Positions 53,298-61,528 of a stretch of 64,000 nt of DNA are shown piece after piece. The stretch lies in contig NZ_KE150422.1 in the NCBI RefSeq assembly GCF_000411295.1, positions 373,126-437,125 of the forward strand. The letters run 5' to 3'. This stretch comes from Paenisporosarcina sp. HGH0030. GTDB lineage: Bacteria; Bacillota; Bacilli; Bacillales_A; Planococcaceae. Under the pieces are notes generated by a model. It was not told the origin of the DNA and made no database searches. It saw only the letters and a list, made by a program, of their open reading frames with translations. A program made the translations under genes and the position numbers. Each line of letters starts with the position of its first letter. The first letter of the stretch is position 1.

Positions 53298-54083
53298 TTA
53301 TAGTGGAAGATCTTTCTCTTGTGGGTCTTCTACATCCTTTTCTTTCGCCAGGAACCAGCCTGCCGCTGCAATTCCAATCAACACAGTGTAGAAAATCAGC
53401 TTCCACTCTGTGGAATGGGCAAATTCATATGAAATAACGCCAACGTCTGGATGTCCCAACGTCAAGACGGCAAGTTTCACACCTACCCAGCCCACAATCG
53501 CAAACGCTGCGATTTCTAGTCCCGGTTTTGAATGAAGCAACTTGACGAAGAAGTTGGCTGCAAAACGCATGATGATTAAGCCAATGAGACCTCCAGTGAA
53601 AATGACAAGGAACTTACCGCCGTCCATACCGCCGATTGGAGGAAGATTGGTGTTCGGAAGTGTCATAGCTAGAGCTACCGCCGCCAAAATTGAATCTACC
53701 GCAAATGCGATGTCCGCCAATTCCACTTTGAATACCGTACCCCAGAAACCTGCTTTTTTCTTTTCCTTTTCTTCCTTTTGTACGCCATTGTTATTAAAGT
53801 AAAGTTTTCGTGCGATATGGTTAATGGCGATGAATAACAGGTACAGTGCTCCGATTGCCTGCACTTGCCATACGTCCACTAGGAACGAAATGATGAATAA
53901 TGAACCGAAGCGGAAAACGAACGCTCCAACGAGTCCGTAAAACAAAGCCTTTCTTCTCTCGGCTTCCGGCAAATGTTTGACCATGATTGCTAGAACTAGC
54001 GCGTTATCTGCAGCAAGCAATCCTTCGAGTCCAATCAGTAGTAACAATACCCATCCATATTCCATCAAGATTGAAATATCCAT
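53298..54083 (-). CDS. TerC-family membrane protein (Mn2+ efflux type)
   Basis: 261 residues with seven to eight membrane helices. TerC motifs: LLLLIGLEGLLAADNALVLA (acidic, Asp in helix 1), ALFYGLVGAFVFRFGSLFII, ELADIAFAVDSILAAVALAM (second acidic motif) and FVKLLHSKPGLEIAAF. Bacillus relatives (YceF/MeeF, YkoY/MeeY) export Mn2+ to load secreted enzymes. A yybP-ykoY Mn2+ riboswitch 600 bases upstream, in front of the spo0M-like gene, supports this function. The ATG follows AGGAGGAATCAGTA. It is the last gene of the unit. Confidence 0.9.
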   Translation of the reverse strand: MDISILMEYGWVLLLLIGLEGLLAADNALVLAIMVKHLPEAERRKALFYGLVGAFVFRFGSLFIISFLVDVWQVQAIGALYLLFIAINHIARKLYFNNNGVQKEEKEKKKAGFWGTVFKVELADIAFAVDSILAAVALAMTLPNTNLPPIGGMDGGKFLVIFTGGLIGLIIMRFAANFFVKLLHSKPGLEIAAFAIVGWVGVKLAVLTLGHPDVGVISYEFAHSTEWKLIFYTVLIGIAAAGWFLAKEKDVEDPQEKDLPL

Positions 54084-54135
54084 TACTGATTCCTCCTTTA
54101 GAATTCAATTAAATTATCTTCGCAAAATGCGAAAG

Positions 54136-54540
54136 TTATACAGAGTCATTTACTGCAATTACTTGTATGACATCGTGGTCTAGGCTTTCCACTCCCTGTT
54201 TGAAAGCGAGTCGGGACTGGAATCGATAAGATGCACTGATAGCTGGCTGCATCGTTAATGGGAGCCTAAATGTGAAAGGAACCTGATTAGTGGCATCTGA
54301 TTCAATCAGCTTTGAGGTAAAAATGGTTACGGAATCGATTATTTCTTCTTCGGTTTTGTCCCCTTCGCAGGTCTTCACCAAATCACAATCGATTCGTTTC
54401 AATTGTTGTTCAATCGTACCTCCTTTTACCAAGAAATTTCCCTTAACTAGCTCACCCGGCCTGTAAATATCTTTCTCAAGAATCAAATCAATTTTTGCCG
54501 ACCCTATTCCAACTAACGCCATGTATTTCCTCAGTATCAT
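54136..54540 (-). CDS. Short Spo0M-like (arrestin-fold) protein
   Basis: 134 residues matching the N-terminal arrestin-like sandwich of sporulation-control protein Spo0M: VGIGSAKIDLILEKDIYRPG, ELVKGNFLVKGGTIEQQLKR, IDCDLVKTCEG and VPFTFRLPLTMQPAISASYR. It lacks the C-terminal half of full Spo0M (about 250 residues). It is placed between a Mn2+ riboswitch and terC, so it is probably made under high Mn2+ and works with the exporter. The ATG follows AGGAGGATTTTAT. Confidence 0.82.
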   Translation of the reverse strand: MILRKYMALVGIGSAKIDLILEKDIYRPGELVKGNFLVKGGTIEQQLKRIDCDLVKTCEGDKTEEEIIDSVTIFTSKLIESDATNQVPFTFRLPLTMQPAISASYRFQSRLAFKQGVESLDHDVIQVIAVNDSV

Positions 54541-54617
54541 ATAAAATCCTCCTGTAATTTGTATTTAGTTGAGAGGCTCCATTTCGATTGGTCCGTTTCC
54601 AAAAATGAAAATAAAAA

Positions 54618-54645
54618 AACCTTTACCGGAAACGGCAAAGGTTTT
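54618..54645 (-). terminator. Second hairpin after the Mn2+ aptamer
   Basis: AACCTTTGCCG / CGGTAAAGGTT stem with TTTTTTT on the minus strand, immediately after the first terminator and sharing its CCTTTACC core. Confidence 0.7.
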
Positions 54646-54647
54646 TG

Positions 54648-54684
54648 AAAAAACAAAAGACCTTTACCAATGTTGGTAAAGGTC
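54648..54684 (-). terminator. Expression-platform terminator of the riboswitch
   Basis: GACCTTTACCAA / TTGGTAAAGGTC stem followed by TTTTGTTTTTT on the minus strand, abutting the 3' side of the aptamer. Confidence 0.85.
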
Positions 54685-54772
54685 TTGCTAACAACAAATT
54701 CGTTGCCAACAAAGCCGGGAGATTTTGGCCTCCGAAATGACGACTTTGCTGTAAAAGCTACTCCCCTTTAGG
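54680..54772 (-). ncRNA. yybP-ykoY (Mn2+) riboswitch aptamer
   Basis: The minus strand reads AAAGGGGAGTAGC, AGCAAAGTCGTCATTTCGGA, CTCCCGGCTTTGTTGGCAACG and then TAGCAAGACCTTTACC. These match the conserved parts of the Bacillus yybP riboswitch (GGGGAGUAGC, the CGUCAUU and CCGGCUUUGUU core, AGCAAGACCUUUGCC). Mn2+ binding would stop formation of the terminator that follows and switch on the spo0M-like and terC genes. Two terminators in series follow. Confidence 0.92.
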
Positions 54773-54920
54773 AGTTACGATTCAACTAATTACTATTAAT
54801 ATATTCTATTTAAGGGTAAATTGTCAAATACTTTAATTTTTCATAGACAATTCGTCACTTAAAGACTTGTCTATTAACGAAAATCAAATAAACAGATTTC
54901 AACTATTTAACCAGAATAAA

Positions 54921-54956
54921 AAAACGCTTGGATATTCAATCATATCCAAGCGTTTT
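54921..54956 (-). terminator. cyd operon terminator
   Basis: AAAACGCTTGGATAT / ATATCCAAGCGTTTT perfect 15-bp stem directly after cydS. Confidence 0.9.
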
Positions 54957-54963
54957 CATTTAT

Positions 54964-55071
54964 CTATTCTTTTTTTCGTAATGGTCCGTCTTTTGGGGCG
55001 AACCAAAATGCTGTGATGATGGCACCGATGAGGACGATGAATGGTGCGTAAAAAATCATAAAATCCGTCAT
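54964..55071 (-). CDS. cydS: Cytochrome bd oxidase small subunit CydS-like
   Basis: A 35-residue single-pass protein (MTDFMIFYAPFIVLIGAIIT then AFWFAPKDGPLRKKE) starts 14 bases after the cydB stop with a strong site (AGGAGGCCAATCAT). Size, position and the 'APF...FW.A.KD' pattern agree with CydS, the third subunit of Bacillales cytochrome bd that packs against CydA. Too short for most gene callers. Confidence 0.8.
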   Translation of the reverse strand: MTDFMIFYAPFIVLIGAIITAFWFAPKDGPLRKKE

Positions 55072-55085
55072 ATGATTGGCCTCCT

Positions 55086-56111
55086 TTAGGCGTGATTATC
55101 TTTATTCCCACGAACGTAGTCTTTATTGAACAGGAACAACCTCAGCAATAAATACAAGGATGGAAGCAATAATCCAAGTCCCGCAATGAAAGCAACAATC
55201 AAGGCGATGGCCATCGCTTCGTTCGTGAAACTATCGTAAATCGTCAAATAAGGATATAACAGGTACGGATAATGTGAAATCCCGTATCCGAAGAATGCCA
55301 AGGCAAACTGCCCAGTCAACAAACCGAACGCCAAGCCATAATTTTTACGTTTCAAAATCAGCCATACCGTTCCGACAAACATCAGGAATGAGATACCAAA
55401 CACCCACCATAAATCAAGAATGCGCGCATAGTGTTCCGGATTATGTCCGCGAAGCTCGAAGATGATTCCGCCTGCTGTGATAATCGTTGGCAATGCCCAA
55501 ATGAGCGAATACTTACGAAGCAATTCAGTTGCCGATTGGTCACCTGCTTTATTGGCATACCAAGTCAGGAAGACAGCCGAAATATAAAGCAGTGCCGCGA
55601 TGCTCAGTACAACAATGCTCCAGGTCAACGGACTCGTAAAGAGCTTCCAGTAATCCAGGACGGGATGGTCATTTACCATTGAGATGAATCCGCCTTCGGA
55701 AATCGTCAAAACGATCGAAAGTGATGCCGGGATAAACAAACCGGATAACCCGTACATGAAGGTATATCCTTTATGCCCATATGAACCATACATCGCAAAT
55801 GCGTAATAGGATCCGCGGATTGCAAGCAGGATGATCGCGATGCTTGCAGGAACCAATAGCGTTGTCCCATAGTAGAATGCAGTTTTAGGGAAAAAACCGA
55901 TAATCCCGACGAAGAAGAAAACGAGAAATACATTTGTTACTTCCCATACTGGTGAGAGGTAGCGCTCAATAATGTTCGTCAGGATATGGTCACGCCTAGT
56001 CAGTGTGTTATATGCATTGAAGAAACCTGCACCAAAGTCGATGGATCCGATTATCAAGTAGCCAAACAGGAAAATCCATAAGACAGAAAGTCCGACTATT
56101 TCGAGCGTCAT
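55086..56111 (-). CDS. cydB: Cytochrome bd ubiquinol/menaquinol oxidase subunit II
   Basis: 341 residues with eight to nine membrane helices; WIFLFGYLIIGSIDFGAGFF is the conserved family start, followed by RYLSPVWEVTNVFLVFFFVG and IRGSYYAFAMYGSYG. It is the partner of CydA in the terminal oxidase that reduces O2 to water with quinol electrons, in the membrane. Its start overlaps the CydA stop by 4 bases (translational coupling). No cydC/cydD assembly genes follow, so these must lie elsewhere. Confidence 0.95.
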   Translation of the reverse strand: MTLEIVGLSVLWIFLFGYLIIGSIDFGAGFFNAYNTLTRRDHILTNIIERYLSPVWEVTNVFLVFFFVGIIGFFPKTAFYYGTTLLVPASIAIILLAIRGSYYAFAMYGSYGHKGYTFMYGLSGLFIPASLSIVLTISEGGFISMVNDHPVLDYWKLFTSPLTWSIVVLSIAALLYISAVFLTWYANKAGDQSATELLRKYSLIWALPTIITAGGIIFELRGHNPEHYARILDLWWVFGISFLMFVGTVWLILKRKNYGLAFGLLTGQFALAFFGYGISHYPYLLYPYLTIYDSFTNEAMAIALIVAFIAGLGLLLPSLYLLLRLFLFNKDYVRGNKDNHA

Positions 56112-57454
56112 ACGAAGTCACCGCCTTTTTCTTTGCGTCTATCCTCAATTTCTTGCTCCACTGGATTCTTCTTGAACATGCGTCGGAGAATGACGACACT
56201 ACCTACTCCAAGAATCAGATATAGACCGGCAAATAGCACCAGCATTAAATCCACTTGGCCACTGGTCGTAGCCGCATCCTCCACTCGCATGATTTTTCGC
56301 AAAATCCAAGGCTGACGGCCAACTTCTGCGAGCCACCAACCGAATTCAATTGCCAGCACTGCTAACGGTCCGCTCGCAACAAGCAGCCATCTGAACCATT
56401 TCGTCTGTACAATCGACCACTTTCTCCATACCGCGAATACATAGACGGCAGAAAGGAAAGCTAGCCACATGCCGATTGTCACCATCATGTCAAATAAGTA
56501 ATGAATGTATAGTGGTGGTTCTTCATCATCAGGCACTTGATCAAGCCCCTTAACTTCAGAGAATGGGTCGCCATGGGCAAGAATACTCAGCGCATATGGA
56601 ATTTTGATGGCATACTTAACTTCCCCATCGTCCAGAACGCCGTACATGACTAACGAAGCATTTTCTTCCGTCTCAAAATGCCATTCCGCAGCAGCGAGTT
56701 TTTCAGGCTGGTACTCCGCCAAATATTTCCCGGAGAAGTCCCCGATTATCGCCGTTGCAATAGAGAAGATAAGGCCGAGCTTCATTGTTAAAAACAAGGC
56801 TTTTTTATGGTACACATGATTGGAGCCTCTCAATAATCGGTAAGCAGCAATCGAAGCAAGCACAAATGCCGCCGTCATGTAGGCTGTCACAACAACATGC
56901 GCCACTTTAGTAGGCATTGCAGGGTTGAACATGGCCAGCAGAGGATTGATGTTAATCAATTCCCCATCTACCAAATCAAATCCTTGAGGCGCATTCATGA
57001 ATGCATTCACAATCGTAATAAATACCGCTGAAAATGATGCCCCGACTGCAACCGGAATCAGTAATAATAAATGTTTCTTTTGATTTTCAAATCGATCCCA
57101 TGTATATAAATAAATCCCTAAAAATATGGCTTCAAAGAAAAACGCGAACGTTTCCATGAATAATGGCAAAGCTATCACATTCCCTGCCAGTTCCATAAAG
57201 TTCGGCCAGAGTAATGAAAGTTGGAGACCAATGGCCGTCCCTGTAACTACGCCCACTGCAACTGTGATGACGAAACCACGTGCCCACCGTCTTGCGAGAA
57301 GAATGTAATGTTCATCATTTTTCTTGATTCCCACCCACTGGGCGATCATAATCATGAGCGGAATACCTACTCCAATGGTGGCATAGATAATATGAAACGA
57401 TAGCGTGAGTTCAGTTAATACCCTACTAAAAAATACTGCTTCTTCATTCCCCAC
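56108..57454 (-). CDS. cydA: Cytochrome bd oxidase subunit I
   Basis: 448 residues with nine membrane helices. Haem ligand regions: His in LSFHIIYATIGVGIPLM, GTAIGLQLSLLWPNFMELAG with METFAFFFEAIFLGIYLYTW (Glu pair in helix III), the Met-containing helix, and GWWLAEVGRQPWIL in the C-terminal part. The Q-loop is of the short type found in Bacillales. It transfers quinol electrons to O2 and is used at low oxygen. AGGAGGGTTTCAA precedes the ATG. It follows a 29-residue membrane ORF by 19 bases. Confidence 0.96.
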   Translation of the reverse strand: MGNEEAVFFSRVLTELTLSFHIIYATIGVGIPLMIMIAQWVGIKKNDEHYILLARRWARGFVITVAVGVVTGTAIGLQLSLLWPNFMELAGNVIALPLFMETFAFFFEAIFLGIYLYTWDRFENQKKHLLLLIPVAVGASFSAVFITIVNAFMNAPQGFDLVDGELININPLLAMFNPAMPTKVAHVVVTAYMTAAFVLASIAAYRLLRGSNHVYHKKALFLTMKLGLIFSIATAIIGDFSGKYLAEYQPEKLAAAEWHFETEENASLVMYGVLDDGEVKYAIKIPYALSILAHGDPFSEVKGLDQVPDDEEPPLYIHYLFDMMVTIGMWLAFLSAVYVFAVWRKWSIVQTKWFRWLLVASGPLAVLAIEFGWWLAEVGRQPWILRKIMRVEDAATTSGQVDLMLVLFAGLYLILGVGSVVILRRMFKKNPVEQEIEDRRKEKGGDFV

Positions 57455-57473
57455 TTGAAACCCTCCTATAACT

Positions 57474-57563
57474 TCAGAAAATCCTACCTATTATCGACAA
57501 CATCATAATGGTTGCCACAATAAACGCAAGCCACATCAACTTTTTCTCTTGTTTTTTATACAT
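57474..57563 (-). CDS. 29-residue membrane ORF heading the cyd operon
   Basis: Start signals are good (AAGGAAGGTG, 5 bases, ATG). The product has a charged N-terminus (MYKKQEKK) and a single helix (LMWLAFIVATIMMLSIIGRI). It lies 19 bases before cydA on the same strand, after the probable promoter. It could be an accessory membrane peptide like CydX/CydS or a leader peptide. Confidence 0.5.
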   Translation of the reverse strand: MYKKQEKKLMWLAFIVATIMMLSIIGRIF

Positions 57564-57585
57564 GTCGTCACCTTCCTTACTTTCT

Positions 57586-57613
57586 ATCATACCCCAATTA
57601 GAGTCATTCAAAA
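57586..57613 (-). promoter_or_regulatory. Probable cyd promoter
   Basis: -10 TATGAT (57591-57586) on the minus strand with a weak -35 (TTTTGA) at 16 bases, about 25 bases before the first ORF of the operon. Confidence 0.45.
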
Positions 57614-57654
57614 TCTCGGGATGTATCGATTTTGTCACGTCCCTGTGAAGGAAA

Positions 57655-57670
57655 TGTGAAAACTATCACA
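57655..57670. promoter_or_regulatory. Rex/Fnr-type palindrome
   Basis: TGTGA-AAACTA-TCACA has the perfect TGTGA-N6-TCACA spacing used by Rex and by Fnr of Bacillus, both of which act on cyd genes in low oxygen or at high NADH. It lies about 65 bases upstream of the cyd -10. Confidence 0.65.
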
Positions 57671-57741
57671 TATTGATATTGCGAAAGTTCCGAGTATTTT
57701 GTATTCTAAGTAAATCATACTTAATTTTCGAGGTGAATGCG

Positions 57742-58203
57742 ATGAAAACGAAGCGTAAAGTGTTGGCGTACATAACAAAAGGCCAGGCACCCAATTTGGA
57801 ATTACTTGTTTTCGAGCACAAAGAACATCCGGAAGCAGGCTTACAAGTTCCAGCCGGCACAATCGAAGAAGACGAGCAACTAATTGATGCATTGTACCGG
57901 GAAATTAATGAAGAAACAGGTATTACGCGTGACAATCTGTCCTTCATTGGAAAAATCCACAAGTATAACTATTATCCGAATGGAAAAGGCACAGTTCATG
58001 AACGTAATTTTTTCCATCTGGGTTATGCAGGTGACCAACAAAATTGGGAGCACCTTGTGGTTTGCGATGGACTAGATAACGGCCTTACATTCCAGTTCCG
58101 TTGGGAGCCACTCGGAACGTTGCCAAAACTTGCAGGTGCACAGGATGTTGCAGTTGAGATGCTAAGTCTGAGAAGAAAGAGACATGAGGAATCGACCGAT
58201 TGA
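57742..58203 (+). CDS. Nudix hydrolase
   Basis: 153 residues with the Nudix box G-x5-E-x7-REINEETGI (GTIEEDEQLIDALYREINEE, T-G-I). The remainder is beta-rich (VLAYITKGQAPNLELLVFEH, VHERNFFHLGYAGDQQNWEH). It is a Mg-dependent pyrophosphohydrolase of unknown substrate. The ATG at 57742 follows GAGGTG; an upstream extension to 57673 has no ribosome-binding site. Divergent from the cyd operon, and the palindrome at 57655 lies between. Confidence 0.88.
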   Translation: MKTKRKVLAYITKGQAPNLELLVFEHKEHPEAGLQVPAGTIEEDEQLIDALYREINEETGITRDNLSFIGKIHKYNYYPNGKGTVHERNFFHLGYAGDQQNWEHLVVCDGLDNGLTFQFRWEPLGTLPKLAGAQDVAVEMLSLRRKRHEESTD

Positions 58204-58282
58204 AGTAAAAGGCGAGAAAATCCACAAATCGATGATTGATGGAAAACCGGTAAATGAATACTATCTCTACAAGTTACTATAA
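58184..58282 (+). CDS. Possible 32-residue ORF overlapping the Nudix stop
   Basis: In the +2 frame relative to the Nudix gene, an ATG behind AAGAAAGAGAC opens 32 codons (RPIEVKGEKIHKSMIDGKPV then NEYYLYKLL) ending just before a terminator. Composition is protein-like and AT-poor third positions are absent, so it could be coupled or a gene scrap. Confidence 0.4.
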   Translation: MRNRPIEVKGEKIHKSMIDGKPVNEYYLYKLL

Positions 58283-58291
58283 AAAGAACAA

Positions 58292-58323
58292 AGAGCATTT
58301 CCTGGACTTCCAGGAAATGCTCT
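58292..58323. terminator. Bidirectional terminator
   Basis: AGAGCATTTCCTGG / CCAGGAAATGCTCT stem with a 4-base loop, between convergent genes. Confidence 0.85.
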
Positions 58324-58332
58324 ACAAATTAA

Positions 58333-59244
58333 TTATGGACGGTCTTGTTCACGAATGTCATTGATCGGAACAAACACTTCAATATGACGATATAAATTTT
58401 CAAATACCGCTGGTGCATTCCCACCGTATTCACCGTCTAAATTTAGTTGGACATGATCGTCTGCTGATACAGTGATATGTTTGGCTTTTTTATATACAAC
58501 ATGAGGATCTTCCAAATGCTCACCACGTATTGCAAGGGTTGCCAATCGAATAAACTCGGCAATGTTACACTTTCTCAAAATGAGTAATGTAAACAGGCCA
58601 TCATTGACGCTCGAGTCGGGAGCAAGTTTTTCAAATCCACCTACTGAATTTGTCAGGCCCACAAGAAACATCATCGCTTCGTCATCAAACACTTCCCCAT
58701 CGTATTCTATCCTTACTTGGGAAGCGCGAATAGACGGCAGCATTTCAATTCCTTTTAAATAATATGCGAGTTGACCAAGTACAGTTTTCAACTTACTCGG
58801 TACGTCATACGTTAACTCAGTTATTTTCCCGCCGCCCGCGATATTAATAAAATAGCGATCATTGACAACGCCAACATCAACGGGAATTGTATCGTTCGCC
58901 AAAATAATGTTCACTGCCTTATCAATATCTCGAGGAATTCGAAGTGCGCGCGCAAAGTCATTAGTCGTTCCCATTGGGATTAGGCCGACTTTCGGGCGCT
59001 TTTCAAATTGACTGATTCCGGCCACTACTTCATTTAACGTGCCGTCCCCACCAGCTGCAATCACCAGGTCAAATCCTCGCTCGACTGCATAATTAGCGGC
59101 TCCAACAGCGTCACCTTCACACGTCGTTGCGTGACATGACGTTTCGTAACCAGCCTTCTCTAATTTTTCTAAAACCTCAGGCAAGTGTTTTTTGAATAAC
59201 TCACGGCCAGATGTTGGATTGTAAATAATGCGTGCACGTTTCAT
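58333..59244 (-). CDS. dgkB: Diacylglycerol kinase (DagK/DgkB)
   Basis: A soluble lipid kinase of 303 residues: RIIYNPTSGRELFKKHL, LVIAAGGDGTLNEVVAGISQ (nucleotide-binding GGDGT), LIPMGTTNDFARALRIPRDI, and LNLDGEYGG near the C-terminus. It phosphorylates diacylglycerol released during lipoteichoic acid synthesis and returns it to phospholipid. The ATG at 59244 is 7 bases after AAGGA. In Bacillus it lies between gat genes and rlmCD. Here the order gat, dgkB, rlmCD is kept but stretched. Confidence 0.93.
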   Translation of the reverse strand: MKRARIIYNPTSGRELFKKHLPEVLEKLEKAGYETSCHATTCEGDAVGAANYAVERGFDLVIAAGGDGTLNEVVAGISQFEKRPKVGLIPMGTTNDFARALRIPRDIDKAVNIILANDTIPVDVGVVNDRYFINIAGGGKITELTYDVPSKLKTVLGQLAYYLKGIEMLPSIRASQVRIEYDGEVFDDEAMMFLVGLTNSVGGFEKLAPDSSVNDGLFTLLILRKCNIAEFIRLATLAIRGEHLEDPHVVYKKAKHITVSADDHVQLNLDGEYGGNAPAVFENLYRHIEVFVPINDIREQDRP

Positions 59245-59410
59245 ACACATTTCCTTCTTCCTGCTTTACATTTTATTCTATTTGCTAGGACTCCTGAGAG
59301 ATCTGAAAAGTTCCCTGTCAACAGTTCAGCAGGAATAGTCCACGAAAAGAAGCCGGACATATGCCTCGGCTTGATTTCTTTATTATATACGAATGCACCC
59401 AGTAGAACAA

Positions 59411-59980
59411 TTATGACTGTTTTTGCAGTGCTCCTGTAAATTCCTTACGGATGTCCTCGTAAACCCACAACCAGTATTCAGGTGTAGATTTGTACTGAGC
59501 TGTGATTTTCTCAATAAAATCCTTTTGCATGTCTTTGAACGTTGGGTCATCTGATGCGGGCATTTCTTTACGAAGTTCCATCACATATTCTTGAAGTTTC
59601 GGTGCACGAGGACCCCATTTCGCAATGACTTTTCCATCTTGATTCAACAATAAGTAAATTGGGATTGATCGGCCACCGTTTGTTAAATAACGGTCCATTA
59701 AGTCCAAAGTTTGATCTCGGTAAACTACTCGGACCTCTATATCTGCCGCTTCAGCAACACGACGCAAAATCGGATTATTCATCATAGCATCCCCGCACCA
59801 ATCTTCAGTAATACCTAAAATGCGTGGCGATTTATCTTTTAATAAGGAAATGAATTCATCGTCTTGAGGGACTTGGAATTGTTCATAAATATGAAAGCTG
59901 TTGTCTTTATGGGTCTCCATTTTCTCCATATATTCATTCAAAGAAATGGCTTCATCAAAGTATTGTTGTTCTGTTTTCAT
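59411..59980 (-). CDS. Thioredoxin-family protein with a single active-site Cys
   Basis: 189 residues: RILGITEDWCGDAMMNNPIL is the active-site region, with WCGDA instead of WCxxC. RSIPIYLLLNQDGKVIAKWG is the cis-Pro strand, and there is a long helical C-terminus (PTFKDMQKDFIEKITAQYKS). This subgroup keeps one Cys and probably works as a bacillithiol- or glutaredoxin-like binder. Soluble. AGGAGATACACTC precedes the ATG. Confidence 0.88.
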   Translation of the reverse strand: MKTEQQYFDEAISLNEYMEKMETHKDNSFHIYEQFQVPQDDEFISLLKDKSPRILGITEDWCGDAMMNNPILRRVAEAADIEVRVVYRDQTLDLMDRYLTNGGRSIPIYLLLNQDGKVIAKWGPRAPKLQEYVMELRKEMPASDDPTFKDMQKDFIEKITAQYKSTPEYWLWVYEDIRKEFTGALQKQS

Positions 59981-60041
59981 GAGTGTATCTCCTCCTCTCC
60001 CTTCAGTTTACGTATTTTCATCTGATCAATCAAATTTTTAG

Positions 60042-60070
60042 TTGACAGTCTATTTAAAGAAGCATAAAGT
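60042..60070 (+). promoter_or_regulatory. Sigma-A promoter of the Ktr gene
   Basis: -35 TTGACA (60042-60047), a 17-base spacer and -10 TAAAGT (60065-60070). Confidence 0.65.
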
Positions 60071-60110
60071 TAGTTAATATTTTCATACTCACCAATTAGG
60101 AAGTGCGATT

Positions 60111-61439
60111 ATGCGTCCAAGGAATAAGAAAAAATTTTTATTGCCTCCTCCCCTGTTAATTGCGGGAAGTTTCTTGTTTTTAATTCTGCTAGGTACGCTT
60201 TGTTTAAAGCTTCCTTTTGCCACGAACACACCTATTTCGTGGACGGATGCTTTGTTTGTTGCGACGTCAGCGACAACCGTAACGGGACTCAGCGTTTTTG
60301 ACCCTGCCTCCACTTTGACTTGGTTTGGTGAAGGAGTACTTATGTTCCTCATCCAATGCGGGGGAATCGGCTTGATGACATTTGCCGTAGCATTACTCAT
60401 TGTACTTGGAAAGAAAATCGGCCTTCAAAACCGCATCTATTTGCAAGAGTCCTTCAATCAACAATCTGTCGGGGGTATCGTCAAACTAGTAAAGCTGATT
60501 TTGACATTCGTTTTAACGGTTCAGTCCATTGCGATGGTCATCATGACCCTCCATTGGACTCCCAAATTCGGTTTTTCAGAAGCACTTTACTTAAGTGTAT
60601 TCCATGTTATTTCCGCTTTTAATAATGCTGGGTTCGCATTGTTTCCGGATAACCTGATCGGGTTCTCGGGAGATCCCATCGTGAATTTAGTGTTATCAGC
60701 CTTATTTATAATAGGTGGACTTGGTTTTACTGTCATTGTTGATATTCATCAGAAAAAATCTTTCAGAGAATGGTCTCTTCACACAAAAATGATGATTATC
60801 GGTACAATCAGCATTAACGTGTTAGCGTCCGTCACGTTTTTCCTGTTAGAATACGGCAACCCTGCCTCTTTAGGTAACATGACTTTTTACGAAAAAATTA
60901 TGACATCCTATTTCCAAGGCGTTACTCCTCGTACGGCAGGATTCAATACCGTGAATTATGGTGACTTAGAAGATCCTACGATTTTGCTAACCATGATTCT
61001 CATGTTTATTGGTGCAGGGAGTGCATCAACGGCATCAGGCATCAAACTAACTACTTTTATGGTTGTTATTCTTGCTACAGTTGCGTTCTTCCGCCAACGC
61101 GGCGAACCAGAATTGTTCGGTCGCTCCATACGTATCGATACGGTAATTCGTTCATTGGCAATTACAACAATCAGCACATTGTTCGTGATGGCCTTTATCT
61201 TCCTGTTAACCGTATCAGAAAAAATCCCATTTCTTCCTCTCGCATTTGAAGTCGTTTCTGCCTTTGGAACAGTCGGATTGTCGATGGGAATTACTGGGCA
61301 ACTGAGCGACTTAGGCGAAGTATTATTATGTGTGGTCATGTTTGTTGGTCGAATCGGCTCACTCACATTGTTCTTCTTATTAATGAAGCCGAAAAAAGTC
61401 AATTATCGTTATCCGTATGATCAAGTATTTACTGGATGA
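60111..61439 (+). CDS. ktrB: Potassium uptake channel subunit (KtrB/KtrD, TrkH family)
   Basis: 442 residues with four M1-P-M2 repeats. Selectivity loops: SATTVTGLSVF, SAFNNAGFALF, TPRTAGFNTVN and SAFGTVGLSMG, each with the central Gly. It is an Na+-dependent K+ importer that needs a KtrA/KtrC-type regulatory protein, not encoded here, as is usual for KtrD. KtrB and KtrD cannot be told apart from this sequence by eye. A good promoter and a terminator (61446) make it a single-gene unit. Confidence 0.92.
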   Translation: MRPRNKKKFLLPPPLLIAGSFLFLILLGTLCLKLPFATNTPISWTDALFVATSATTVTGLSVFDPASTLTWFGEGVLMFLIQCGGIGLMTFAVALLIVLGKKIGLQNRIYLQESFNQQSVGGIVKLVKLILTFVLTVQSIAMVIMTLHWTPKFGFSEALYLSVFHVISAFNNAGFALFPDNLIGFSGDPIVNLVLSALFIIGGLGFTVIVDIHQKKSFREWSLHTKMMIIGTISINVLASVTFFLLEYGNPASLGNMTFYEKIMTSYFQGVTPRTAGFNTVNYGDLEDPTILLTMILMFIGAGSASTASGIKLTTFMVVILATVAFFRQRGEPELFGRSIRIDTVIRSLAITTISTLFVMAFIFLLTVSEKIPFLPLAFEVVSAFGTVGLSMGITGQLSDLGEVLLCVVMFVGRIGSLTLFFLLMKPKKVNYRYPYDQVFTG

Positions 61440-61445
61440 TTATCG

Positions 61446-61473
61446 AAAGCCTTCCACGAAAACGGAAGGCTTT
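61446..61473 (+). terminator. Ktr gene terminator
   Basis: AAAGCCTTCC / GGAAGGCTTT stem seven bases after the stop. Confidence 0.85.
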
Positions 61474-61528
61474 TACTATCCATTTATGGGTAAACTTAAA
61501 TCAAAAAGCTGAAGATGAGGTGAATCTA

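Noticed and set aside
60956-61402. 148-codon frame antisense to the Ktr gene
   Set aside because: Shadow of a membrane-protein gene; Thr/Asn-rich, with no ribosome-binding site.
61436-61528. N-terminal extension of the TPR-like protein from the ATG at 61436
   Set aside because: It would overlap the Ktr stop and be translated through its terminator; the TTG at 61529 has a proper ribosome-binding site.
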